From CAYLNK01 sp964384675 (GTDB lineage Bacteria; Acidobacteriota; Thermoanaerobaculia; UBA5066), in NCBI GenBank assembly GCA_964384675.1, contig CAYLNK010000150.1:1-14667 (forward strand): a DNA stretch of 14,667 bases. Direction: 5' to 3'. The position numbers and the translations under genes were made by a program. Below the pieces are notes generated by a model. It was given only the letters and a program-made list of their open reading frames with translations, was not told where the DNA came from and made no database searches. Shown piece by piece: positions 1 through 7,043 of this stretch; the first letter of the stretch is position 1; each line of letters starts with the position of its first letter.

Positions 1-1
1 C

Positions 2-778
2 ATGGTGACGGCCGGCGGCCTGAGACCTGGTGAGACCGTCCTCGTCAACGCCGCCCGGGTGGACCCGCCCGGCGCCTGCGGCCTCTTCGAGGCGGCCGCG
101 GCCGCGGGGGTGGGGTACGTCGTCCACCTCTCCGATTCGTCCCTCTACGGCCCCCCGCCGGCTCCCGGGCGGCGCGCGGCGGAGGACGAGCCGCTTGCCC
201 CCGGTGACGACGCCGAGCTCCAGGCGAGGGCGACGGAAGAGCGGGCCGTCGCGGCCAGCGGCCTCTCCCACGTGGTCTTCCGGGTCTTCGAGCTGATCGG
301 GCCGGCCCTGCCGATCGGACGCTTCCCGATGGAGGCGATCGAGGCCCTCCTCGCCCACGACGAGGTCCCCCTCGCGGACGACGCAGACCGCGACTACCTG
401 CACGTGGCGGACGCGGCCCGCGGCGTCCTCCTGGCCCTGGAGCGCCGCCCGACCGGGACCCTGAACCTGGGCAGCGGCCTGGCGATCTCGCCCCGCACGA
501 TCGTGGAGCGGCTGGCCTACCGTCTCGACCGGCCCGTCATCCTGGCCGGCGAGCCCGGGACGCCGCCCCGGTCCCCCCGGATCGCCGACGTGGAGCGGGC
601 CTTCGCGACGCTCGGCTTCTCCCCCACCCGCGACCTCGAGTCGATCCTGGAGGAGATCGTCACCGCGCGGCTCGGCACGGCCGCTCCTCCCGCCCGCCCG
701 ACGCCAGGGCGCGGACCAGCGGAGGAGGCGCGTCCCGTCTCGCGCCGGGACCTCTTCGGCCTCTTCCGGCGCCGCTGA
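2..778 (+). CDS. SDR-fold NAD-dependent epimerase/dehydratase-like protein, 5' end probably outside the window
   Basis: About 258 residues are visible. The fold is assigned from the late part of an extended short-chain dehydrogenase (SDR): a strand ending in HLSDSSLYG (residues 42-50), a DYLHVADAARG segment (131-141) typical of the sugar-epimerase C-lobe, and NLGSG (155-159). The N-terminal Gly-rich NAD-binding motif (GxxGxxG) is absent and the frame is open to the window edge, so the true start is most likely upstream and the ATG at 2 is internal. An oddity is that the usual YxxxK catalytic pair is not seen. The corresponding stretch reads QARAT (74-78), so Tyr is replaced by Gln and Lys by Thr. 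The C-terminus carries a Pro/Ala-rich tail ending in a basic LFGLFRRR. It lies 81 bp upstream of ugd on the same strand, which suggests a sugar-nucleotide or glycan role. The substrate cannot be stated, and a non-catalytic member is possible. Confidence 0.75.
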   Translation: MVTAGGLRPGETVLVNAARVDPPGACGLFEAAAAAGVGYVVHLSDSSLYGPPPAPGRRAAEDEPLAPGDDAELQARATEERAVAASGLSHVVFRVFELIGPALPIGRFPMEAIEALLAHDEVPLADDADRDYLHVADAARGVLLALERRPTGTLNLGSGLAISPRTIVERLAYRLDRPVILAGEPGTPPRSPRIADVERAFATLGFSPTRDLESILEEIVTARLGTAAPPARPTPGRGPAEEARPVSRRDLFGLFRRR

Positions 779-785
779 TTCCCCC

Positions 786-794
786 TGCTAGACT
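786..794 (+). promoter_or_regulatory. Possible extended -10 element upstream of ugd
   Basis: TGCTAGACT fits an extended -10 (TGnTAnnnT) just after the stop of the preceding gene. Transcription from here would leave an untranslated leader of about 60 nt before the ugd start at 860. No convincing -35 is visible. This is inferred from consensus only. Confidence 0.3.
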
Positions 795-859
795 CCGGTC
801 GCCTCCGCGCCGGGTCCGCCCGTGCGCCGACGCGACCGCTCGCCAAGGAGTCTCCCCTC

Positions 860-2158
860 ATGAACATCTGCATGGTCGGGACCGGCTACGTCGGCCTCGT
901 CACGGGTGCCTGCCTCGCCGACTTCGGGATGGACGTCACCTGCGTCGACAAGGACGAGAAGAAGATCGCGCTCCTGAAGTCCGGGATCTCGCCCATCTAC
1001 GAGCCGGGGCTCGAGGAGCTGATCCACAAGAACGAGAAGGCGGGCCGCCTGCGCTTCACGACCGACCTCAAGGAGTCGATCGAGCGGTGCCTCGTCATCT
1101 TCATCGCGGTCGGCACACCGCCCCGGGAGGACGGCTCGCCCGACCTCTCGTTCATCTTCCAGGTGGCCGAGTCGATCGCCGAGCACATGAACGGCTACAA
1201 GGTCGTGGTGACGAAGTCGACCGTGCCGACCGGCACCGGCGCGCAGATCGCCGAGATCCTCCGGACGAAGAACGGCCGCCACAAGTTCTCCATCGTCTCC
1301 AACCCGGAGTTCCTGCGCGAGGGCTCGGCCATCGAGGACTTCATGCGCCCCGACCGGGTCGTGATCGGCTCGCGCGACGAGGAGGCGGTCGCCATCGTGA
1401 AGGACGTCTACTCGCCGCTCGCGATGGCCGGCGTGCCGTTCGTGGTGACCGACGTCGAGTCGTCCGAGCTGATCAAGTACGCGTCGAACGGCTTCCTCGC
1501 CCTGAAGATCTCGTTCATCAACGAGATGGCCGCGATGTGCGAGCGGATGGGGGCCGACGTGAAGGACGTCGCCCGCGGGATGGGCCTCGACAAGCGGATC
1601 TCGCCGCACTTCCTGAGCCCCGGGCCCGGCTACGGGGGCAGCTGCTTCCCCAAGGACTCGTCGGCTGTGGTCGACCTCGCCCGCAAGCACGGCTACACGT
1701 TCCAGATCATGGAGGCCGTCCTCTCCGTGAACGATGCCGTCAAGGCGCGGATGGTCGACAAGGTGACCTCGGTCTGCGGGGACGTCGGCGGGAAGCGCGT
1801 CGCCATCCTCGGCATCGCCTTCAAGCCGGAGACCGACGACATCCGCGACAGCGCGAGCCTCCGTCTCGTTCGGGACCTCCTCGCCCGGGGCGCGACGGTC
1901 AGCGCCTACGACCCGGCCGCGATGGACAACGCGCGGCGGGAGATCCCCGAGATCGAGTACGCCGAGGACGTCTACTCCTGCGTCCACGGCTCCGATGCCC
2001 TGGTCCTCGCGACCGACTGGAACCAGTTCCGGAAGCTGGACCTGGGCCGGCTCGAGCAAACGATGCGGGCCAAGAACTTCATCGACCTCAGGAACCTGTA
2101 CGAGCCCGCCGAGATGCGCCGGCTGGGCTGGAACTACGTGGGATTGGGTCGGAGCTGA
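860..2158 (+). CDS. ugd: UDP-glucose 6-dehydrogenase
   Basis: This cytosolic enzyme oxidises UDP-glucose to UDP-glucuronate with two NAD+. The 432 residues match the usual bacterial length. The N-terminal Rossmann motif is VGTGYVG (near residues 6-12). The central domain carries the conserved lysine and asparagine of LIKYASNGF (Lys206, Asn210). The catalytic nucleophile is Cys262 in GGSCFPKD, with Asp266 close by. The C-terminal UDP-binding domain begins around residue 310 with VAILGIAFKPETDDIRDS, a hallmark of the family. The start is supported by an AAGGAG ribosome site at 845-850, nine bases before ATG. A downstream UDP-glucuronate decarboxylase gene (2815-3747) would use its product, although an opposite-strand gene separates the two. 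The family assignment is secure; the glycan that receives the product is unknown. Confidence 0.97.
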   Translation: MNICMVGTGYVGLVTGACLADFGMDVTCVDKDEKKIALLKSGISPIYEPGLEELIHKNEKAGRLRFTTDLKESIERCLVIFIAVGTPPREDGSPDLSFIFQVAESIAEHMNGYKVVVTKSTVPTGTGAQIAEILRTKNGRHKFSIVSNPEFLREGSAIEDFMRPDRVVIGSRDEEAVAIVKDVYSPLAMAGVPFVVTDVESSELIKYASNGFLALKISFINEMAAMCERMGADVKDVARGMGLDKRISPHFLSPGPGYGGSCFPKDSSAVVDLARKHGYTFQIMEAVLSVNDAVKARMVDKVTSVCGDVGGKRVAILGIAFKPETDDIRDSASLRLVRDLLARGATVSAYDPAAMDNARREIPEIEYAEDVYSCVHGSDALVLATDWNQFRKLDLGRLEQTMRAKNFIDLRNLYEPAEMRRLGWNYVGLGRS

Positions 2159-2179
2159 CCGCACGCCTGTCCCGTGTGA

Positions 2180-2209
2180 ACGCGACCAGCGGAAAGGCGC
2201 TGGTCGCGT
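2180..2209 (+). terminator. Hairpin downstream of ugd, probable terminator
   Basis: A perfect 12-bp stem (ACGCGACCAGCG pairing with CGCTGGTCGCGT) with a 6-nt GAAAGG loop starts 22 bp after the ugd stop. No T-tract follows, so it is either a GC-type intrinsic terminator or an mRNA-stabilising hairpin. Confidence 0.6.
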
Positions 2210-2224
2210 GAACGAGCGGGGGGG

Positions 2225-2254
2225 TGCGGGGGGGACGTGTAACGCCCCCCCGCA
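2225..2254 (-). terminator. G7/C7 hairpin at the end of the small secreted-protein gene
   Basis: A perfect 10-bp stem (TGC followed by seven G, pairing with seven C followed by GCA) has a 10-nt loop and lies three bases beyond the stop codon of the minus-strand gene. Together with the neighbouring hairpin at 2180-2209 it separates two converging transcripts. It has no U-tract on the minus strand, so the termination function is inferred. Confidence 0.5.
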
Positions 2255-2257
2255 TCA

Positions 2258-2737
2258 CTACTGCTTCTTCCGGTAGAGGTAGACGCGCTCGGTCGCGTCG
2301 CCCGCCTGCATGGTGGTCTGCACGCGGTTCATCACCTTGCCGTCCTCGGACACGGTGATCAGGGTCGTCTGGGTCACGTCGATCAGGTTCGACGCCTTCG
2401 TCTTCACGATCTGCTCGAGCAGCTTGCCGCCGGCCTTCCACTGCGCCTGGACGCTACCCCTCTGCCCGGGCGCGATCTCGCGCTCGCGCGCGACGCCGTC
2501 GATGACGATGACGAACGGCGGGCCGACGTTCGCGCCCTCGAACTGGCGCTGCGTCGTCAGCTCCATTCCCTTGAGCGTGATCTTGAGGTCGATCATCTTC
2601 ATCTGATCCGGGACGTCCTTGCTCGCCTTCGCGTCGAGCACCCAGGTCCCCTGGATCGCCATGATCTCGGCCCGCGCCGCCACCCCCCCGAGTGTCAGCG
2701 CGACCACCCCGGCCACGACCGCCGCTCTTCTCCGCAT
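2258..2737 (-). CDS. Small secreted protein of unknown function
   Basis: The 159-residue protein has a clear Sec signal peptide: Arg residues at 2-4, a hydrophobic stretch over about residues 6-20, and a probable ARA|E cleavage near residue 23. The mature part opens with IQGTWVLDAKASK, the start seen in many small secreted 'GTW...D..KS' proteins of Acidobacteriota-like genomes, with a predicted all-beta, lipocalin-like character. No catalytic motif is visible, and I do not assign a function. The start is supported by a strong purine-rich ribosome site (GGAGGAGAGG) upstream on the minus strand. It is transcribed divergently from the UDP-glucuronate decarboxylase gene, sharing a 77-bp spacer, and converges on ugd. 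No functional link to the sugar genes is evident. Confidence 0.85.
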   Translation of the reverse strand: MRRRAAVVAGVVALTLGGVAARAEIMAIQGTWVLDAKASKDVPDQMKMIDLKITLKGMELTTQRQFEGANVGPPFVIVIDGVAREREIAPGQRGSVQAQWKAGGKLLEQIVKTKASNLIDVTQTTLITVSEDGKVMNRVQTTMQAGDATERVYLYRKKQ

Positions 2738-2801
2738 TCTTCCTCTCCTCCCTCCGCTCCCGACCGCCTATTCTGCTCCACACCGGCCGCAACCGGGCCC
2801 T

Positions 2802-2807
2802 TACAAT
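2802..2807 (+). promoter_or_regulatory. -10-like hexamer seven bases before the decarboxylase start (leaderless candidate)
   Basis: TACAAT sits 7 nt upstream of the ATG at 2815, and there is no Shine-Dalgarno sequence before that ATG. A transcript initiated at the normal distance would begin at or next to the A of the start codon. No clear -35 is seen. Confidence 0.45.
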
Positions 2808-2814
2808 CTACGCG

Positions 2815-3747
2815 ATGCGAATCGTCGTCACCGGCGCGGCCGGATTCCTCGGAAGCCACCTGACCGACCGGCTCATCGCGGAGGGGCACCAGGTGGTCGG
2901 CCTGGACAACCTCGTCACCGGCCACACCCGGAATATCGCCCACCTGGCCGGAAGCCCCGCCTTCCGGTTCGTCCACCACGACGTCACCGAGTACATCTAC
3001 CTCGAAGGGCCGGTGGACGCCATCCTCCATTTCGCCTCCCCGGCGTCCCCGATCGACTATCTCCAGATCCCGATCCAGACCCTCAAGGTGGGAGCTCTGG
3101 GGACCCACAAGGCGCTCGGCCTGGCCCGGGCCAAGAAGGCCCGGTTCCTCCTGGCCTCCACCTCCGAGGTGTACGGGGACCCGCTGGTCCACCCGCAGCC
3201 CGAGAGCTACTGGGGGAACGTGAACCCGGTCGGCCCGCGCGGCTGCTACGACGAGGCGAAGCGATTCGCCGAGGCCATGACGGTGGCCTACCGGTCGTTC
3301 CACGGCGTCGACACCCGGATCGTCCGGATTTTCAATACCTACGGTCCCCGGATGCGCCCGAACGACGGCCGGATCGTCCCCTCGCTCATCGGCCAGGCGC
3401 TCCGCGGGGAGCCGCTCACCGTGTTCGGCGACGGCAGCCAGACCCGCTCGTTCTGCTACGCCTCCGACCTGATCGACGGCATCTACCGGCTCCTCCTGTC
3501 GGACGCGGTCGACCCGGTGAACATCGGGAACCCCACCGAGCTGACCGTCATGCAGTTCGCCGAGACGATCAAGGCGATCACCGGGACGGCGTCCACCATC
3601 ATCCACAAGCCGCTCCCGGTGGACGACCCGAAGCAGCGCCGGCCCGACATCACCCAGGCCCGGGAGCGCCTCGGCTGGGAGCCCAGGGTAGGTCTGGACG
3701 AGGGCCTCCGGCAGACCATCGACTACTTCAAGACCATCATCGGGTAG
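2815..3747 (+). CDS. UDP-glucuronate decarboxylase (UDP-xylose synthase)
   Basis: This extended SDR enzyme decarboxylates UDP-glucuronate to UDP-xylose through a 4-keto intermediate using bound NAD+. It has 310 residues, the usual length for the bacterial single-domain form. Visible motifs are the NAD-binding GAAGFLGS (7-14), the STSEVYGDP block with Thr116 and Glu118, the catalytic pair Tyr145 and Lys149 in CYDEAKR, then NTYGPRM and GDGSQTRSF, all diagnostic of UXS-type decarboxylases. I chose ATG 2815 because the Rossmann strand begins immediately (MRIVVTGAAGF). An upstream extension to 2692 in the same frame is a low-complexity Pro/Arg stretch without family support. It probably acts after Ugd. 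Its last 11 bp overlap the 3' end of the converging Lrp-type gene. Functional confidence is high; the polymer receiving xylose is unknown. Confidence 0.95.
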   Translation: MRIVVTGAAGFLGSHLTDRLIAEGHQVVGLDNLVTGHTRNIAHLAGSPAFRFVHHDVTEYIYLEGPVDAILHFASPASPIDYLQIPIQTLKVGALGTHKALGLARAKKARFLLASTSEVYGDPLVHPQPESYWGNVNPVGPRGCYDEAKRFAEAMTVAYRSFHGVDTRIVRIFNTYGPRMRPNDGRIVPSLIGQALRGEPLTVFGDGSQTRSFCYASDLIDGIYRLLLSDAVDPVNIGNPTELTVMQFAETIKAITGTASTIIHKPLPVDDPKQRRPDITQARERLGWEPRVGLDEGLRQTIDYFKTIIG

Positions 3748-4264
3748 ACGCCGGGCGGGGCAGGCGGGCGGCCTTCGCCTGCTCGGCCCCGCCCCGCTCG
3801 ACGAGCCTCTTCTCCACCGGCGAGGAGAGGACGATCGAGGTCGCCGTCGTTCCGAACGGAGTGAGGCGGTCGATCAGGCTCTCCAGGTGCTCCACCGAGG
3901 ACACCGCCACCTTCATGATGAACGAGTCGGCGCCGGTTCCCCGGTGGCACTCGAGCACCTCGGGCATCGACTGGACGGCCGCCGTGATCCGCTTGAGGAC
4001 GTCGCCGACGGCGCTCATCCGGATGATCGCCAGGATCGGGAAGCCGAGCCGGTGGAGGTCGAGGTCCGCCCGGTAGCCGACGATGACGCCGGCCGCCTCG
4101 AGGTTCCTCACCCGTTCCGCCACGGCGGGGGTGGAGAGGCCGACCCGCCGCCCCAGCTCGGCGAAGGAGAGGCGCGCGTCCAGCTGGAGCTCACGGAGGA
4201 TCTTCCACCCCTTGGCGTCCAGGAGCTTGTCGTTCGGTAGCTGCATTTCGCCATTCTGCGCCAT
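3737..4264 (-). CDS. Lrp/AsnC-family transcriptional regulator
   Basis: The protein has up to 175 residues. An N-terminal winged helix-turn-helix is visible (about residues 14-62, with LSFAELGRRVGLSTPAVAERV as the recognition unit; first residues of the unit at 32). It is followed by a RAM effector-binding domain (about 70-150) containing the GADSFIMKV strand that in relatives helps bind amino acids. A 20-residue basic tail extends beyond the family core and overlaps the end of the decarboxylase gene. The start is uncertain. ATG 4264 has no ribosome site; ATG 4246 (MQLPNDKLLD) lies 6 nt after a CAGAAT hexamer and could be a leaderless start. The gene diverges from the fused TPL gene with an inverted repeat between them, so it most likely regulates itself and that gene in response to an aromatic or other amino acid (inference). 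Confidence 0.93.
   Translation of the reverse strand: MAQNGEMQLPNDKLLDAKGWKILRELQLDARLSFAELGRRVGLSTPAVAERVRNLEAAGVIVGYRADLDLHRLGFPILAIIRMSAVGDVLKRITAAVQSMPEVLECHRGTGADSFIMKVAVSSVEHLESLIDRLTPFGTTATSIVLSSPVEKRLVERGGAEQAKAARLPRPASTR
4252..4257 (-). promoter_or_regulatory. -10-like hexamer six bases before the alternative Lrp start
   Basis: On the minus strand CAGAAT is followed by GGCGAA and then ATG at 4246. The spacing matches the leaderless pattern at 2802 and 12936. If real, the regulator starts at 4246 and is six residues shorter. Confidence 0.3.
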
Positions 4265-4265
4265 T

Positions 4266-4294
4266 CGTTAGGCAGATTCGACACACACCTAACG
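4266..4294. promoter_or_regulatory. Inverted repeat, candidate Lrp-type operator
   Basis: CGTTAGG (4266-4272) and CCTAACG (4288-4294) form a perfect 7-bp inverted repeat. The 15-bp spacer gives half-site centres 22 bp apart, about two helical turns. It lies in the 86-bp gap between the divergent regulator and the fused TPL gene, and its right arm falls just upstream of the proposed -35 of the latter. Lrp/AsnC proteins commonly bind such palindromes at divergent promoters. Confidence 0.6.
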
Positions 4295-4301
4295 ATCGGC
4301 A

Positions 4302-4330
4302 TTCCCAGGGCGCGCCCTCCTTTCTACGAT
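4302..4330 (+). promoter_or_regulatory. Candidate promoter of the fused TPL gene
   Basis: TTCCCA (4302-4307) and TACGAT (4325-4330) are separated by 17 bp and resemble -35 and -10 boxes. An AGGAGG ribosome site at 4339-4344 precedes ATG 4351 by six bases and fixes that start. The transcript leader would be about 15 nt. Confidence 0.45.
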
Positions 4331-4350
4331 ACCGGGACAGGAGGCCGAAG

Positions 4351-7020
4351 ATGCCCGTCGCCTGCCCGCCCCACGAGCCCCACAAGATCAAGACCGTCCG
4401 GCTGATCTCCTTCCCGACGCTCGAGGAGCGGAAGCGGAGCCTCCTGCGCGCCCGCTTCAACGTCTTCGAACTGACGCCGTCGCAGATCAGCTTCGACCTC
4501 CTGTCGTACGGGACGAGCGCGATGAGCCAGGAGCAGATCGCCGGCCAGCTCGTGGGCGACGAGGCGTACGCCGGCGCCCGGAACTTCGACACGCTCTGCG
4601 AGGTCGTGACCCGGGTCCTCGGTCACACCTACGTCTGCCCGACGCACAACTCCCTCGGCGCCGTGAAGCTCCTGGTCGCCACGCTGACCCCGCCCGGGTC
4701 GCTCATCCCGAGCAACGCCCGCGGTCGGATCGACGTCCACGCGCCGCGCGGGATCGAGATCGCCGACGTGCGCGACCACGCCGAGCCGGTCTTCACCGGG
4801 AACGTCGATCTCGCCCGGCTCGAGGCGCTGCTGTCCGCGCGGAAGGCCGCGATGATCGGGATGCAGTGCTTCGCCGACGGCCAGCACCCGTTCAGTCTCA
4901 CGAACCTCCGGGGCGTGCGCTCGCTGGCGGACCGGCACGGCCTGCGGCTCGTCCTCGACGTCTCCCGCGTCATCGAGAACGCCTGGTACATCCAGCGGCA
5001 CGAGGGGGGGCAGGCCGACCGCTCGATCGCCGAGCTGGTGAAGGCGATCGCCAAGACGGCGCACGTCGTCCTCCTGGACGGCGCTCAGGACGCCAAGTGC
5101 AACACCGGCGGCCTCCTCGCCACCGACAACCCGGCCGACCACGAACGCTTCATGAACGAGGTCGTCCTGTACGAGGGGCTCCACACCTACGGCGGCATGG
5201 CCGGACGCACGATGGAGGTCCTCGCCCGCGGCCTCGCCGAGATGGCCGACGAAGCCGAGGTCCAGTGGGTCATGCACCAGACGGAACGCTTCACCGAGCG
5301 GCTCCGCGAGGCCGGCGTCCCTCTCGAACGGGGCTGCGACGGCGCCTACCTGAAGGCCGACGAGATCCTCCCTCACGTCACCCGGTACCCGGAGCACGCC
5401 CTGGCGGCCGCGCTCTACCAGACGGCCGGGGTGCGGGCCGTGCCTCCCGGCCACGCGCGGCGCGACCACCTCCTGCCGGTCCAGATCCCGCGCCTCGCCC
5501 TGACGGTCTGGCAGCTCGACCAGGTGGCCGACGCGGTGATCGCGCTCTTCAGGCAGCGGGACCGGATCGCCCCGCTCGACGTCGAGACGGACGGCGACTG
5601 GAACGACCAGCTCAGGTTCCGCTCCGTCTTCGCCGACCTCGCGACCTACGAGTTCGACTGCTACCCGTTCGTCGCCCACACGATCGAGCCGATCGCCCGG
5701 ACGACGCGCGAGGAGCGGGAGCGGGCGATCCGCGAGGCGGGCTGGAACACGTTCCTCCTCCGCTCCGCCGACGTCTCCATCGACCTCCTCACCGACTCCG
5801 GCACGACCGCGATGAGCACGAACCAGTGGGCCGCCTACGACGGCGCCTGCGCGACGCCCGCCACCAGCGACGCCTACCTGAGATTCGTCGCCGCGATGAG
5901 GGAGATCTACGGCTACGCGTACATCCTGCCGACGCACCAGGGGCGGGCCGCCGAGCAGATCCAGAGCGAGGTGCTGATCCGGCCCGGCCAGCTCGTCCCC
6001 GGCAACATGTACTTCACGACCACCAAGGCCCACCAGGAGCTGGCGGGCGGGACGTTCGTGGACGTCATCGTGGACGAGGCGCACGACCCGGCCAGCGAGT
6101 TCCCGTGGAAGGGGAACGTCGACCTCGCCAAGCTCGACGCCCTGGTCCGGGAGCGGAGCGCGGAACGGATCGCCTACCTCTCGTTCGAGCTGTCGGTGAA
6201 CATGGCCGGAGGCCAGCCGGTCAGCATGGACAACCTGCGCGAGGTGTACGCCTATTGCCGGCCGAAGGGGATCCCCGTCCTCTTCGACGCGACGCGCGCC
6301 GTGGAGAACGCGTACTTCATCAAGAAGCGCGACCCGCGCTACCACGGGACCCAGATCCGCGACATCGTGCGCGAGATGATGGCCCACGGGGACGGCTGCA
6401 CGGTGTCGGGGAAGAAGGACTTCCTCATCAACATCGGCGGGCTCCTGGCGTTCAAGGACAACGCCGAGTGGGCGCGGGCGGCCGAGGAGAAGCTCCGGAT
6501 CTACGAGGGCGGCGTGCGCGACGGCGGGCTCCCCGCGGCCGACCTCGCGGCGATGGCCCGCGGCGTCGAGGAGATGCTCGACGAGCGCTACATCCGGACC
6601 CGCGTCGAGCAGGCGTCGTGGCTGGCCGCGCGCCTCGTCGAGGCCGGCGTCCCGGTGGTCGCGCCGACCGGGAGCCACGCGGTCTTCATCGACGTCAAGC
6701 GGTTCCTGCCGCACGTCGACCAGGACGAGTACCCGGCCCAGCGCCTGGCGTCGGAGATCTACCTGGAGACGGGCGTCCGCGTGATGGAGCGCGGCAACGT
6801 CTCGAAGGGACGCGACCACGAAGGGAGGAACTACCGCCCGGCCCTCGAGCTCGTCCGTCTGACGATCCCGCGCCGGGTCTACTCGAACGAGCACATGCGC
6901 GCCGTGGCCGACGGCATCGCCCGCCTCTACCAGCGACGTCACGAGATCAAGGGGCTCCGGTTCGTCTACGAGCCGCCGGCCCTACGCTTCTTCCAGGGGA
7001 GGTTCGAGCCACTCGGCTAG
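4351..7020 (+). CDS. Tandem fusion of two tyrosine phenol-lyase domains, one lacking the PLP lysine
   Basis: The family splits L-tyrosine (TPL) or L-tryptophan into phenol or indole, pyruvate and ammonia with PLP; classical members have about 460 residues, this one 889. Both halves align along their length to TPL (numbering of Citrobacter TPL recalled). The C-half (about 431-889) keeps the phosphate loop Q530-G531-R532, Asn617, Asp646, Arg649, PLP Lys689 in SGKKD, Arg836 (=R404), and the TPL-type specificity residues Thr556 (=T124) and Arg814 (=R381), which differ in tryptophanase. It has lost GDEAYAG (Tyr71 is Pro503) and Tyr291/Arg297 (Asp724/Ala730). The N-half (1 to about 430) is the reverse. 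GDEAYAG (69-75, Tyr73), Tyr280 and Arg286 are kept, but the loop is N100-S-L, the Lys position is Gln246, R381 is Pro366 and R404 is Ala383. One composite site per chain is inferred. A beta-eliminating role is likely; the exact substrate is unproven. Confidence 0.93.
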   Translation: MPVACPPHEPHKIKTVRLISFPTLEERKRSLLRARFNVFELTPSQISFDLLSYGTSAMSQEQIAGQLVGDEAYAGARNFDTLCEVVTRVLGHTYVCPTHNSLGAVKLLVATLTPPGSLIPSNARGRIDVHAPRGIEIADVRDHAEPVFTGNVDLARLEALLSARKAAMIGMQCFADGQHPFSLTNLRGVRSLADRHGLRLVLDVSRVIENAWYIQRHEGGQADRSIAELVKAIAKTAHVVLLDGAQDAKCNTGGLLATDNPADHERFMNEVVLYEGLHTYGGMAGRTMEVLARGLAEMADEAEVQWVMHQTERFTERLREAGVPLERGCDGAYLKADEILPHVTRYPEHALAAALYQTAGVRAVPPGHARRDHLLPVQIPRLALTVWQLDQVADAVIALFRQRDRIAPLDVETDGDWNDQLRFRSVFADLATYEFDCYPFVAHTIEPIARTTREERERAIREAGWNTFLLRSADVSIDLLTDSGTTAMSTNQWAAYDGACATPATSDAYLRFVAAMREIYGYAYILPTHQGRAAEQIQSEVLIRPGQLVPGNMYFTTTKAHQELAGGTFVDVIVDEAHDPASEFPWKGNVDLAKLDALVRERSAERIAYLSFELSVNMAGGQPVSMDNLREVYAYCRPKGIPVLFDATRAVENAYFIKKRDPRYHGTQIRDIVREMMAHGDGCTVSGKKDFLINIGGLLAFKDNAEWARAAEEKLRIYEGGVRDGGLPAADLAAMARGVEEMLDERYIRTRVEQASWLAARLVEAGVPVVAPTGSHAVFIDVKRFLPHVDQDEYPAQRLASEIYLETGVRVMERGNVSKGRDHEGRNYRPALELVRLTIPRRVYSNEHMRAVADGIARLYQRRHEIKGLRFVYEPPALRFFQGRFEPLG

Positions 7021-7043
7021 GGGCGGGCCCTGGGGGGAGCTCG

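Noticed and set aside
788..2164. 458-residue open frame on the minus strand
   Set aside because: It is antisense to ugd, which has complete catalytic motifs; the translation is rich in Arg, Gly, Asp, Val, Leu and His with no recognisable domain, typical of GC-rich shadow frames.
2692..2814. Upstream extension of the decarboxylase to ATG 2692
   Set aside because: The added residues are low-complexity and overlap the divergent gene; the Rossmann motif starts right at ATG 2815.
4266..4294. GTTAGGC and ACCTAAC read as integron core sites
   Set aside because: They occur in the reverse order (GTT before AAC) only 12 bp apart, with no paired inner arms; an operator is the simpler explanation.
4351..7020. 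Fused TPL gene as an assembly or duplication artefact of one gene
   Set aside because: The halves differ throughout, with residue-specific and complementary motif losses; a recent tandem artefact would give near-identical halves.
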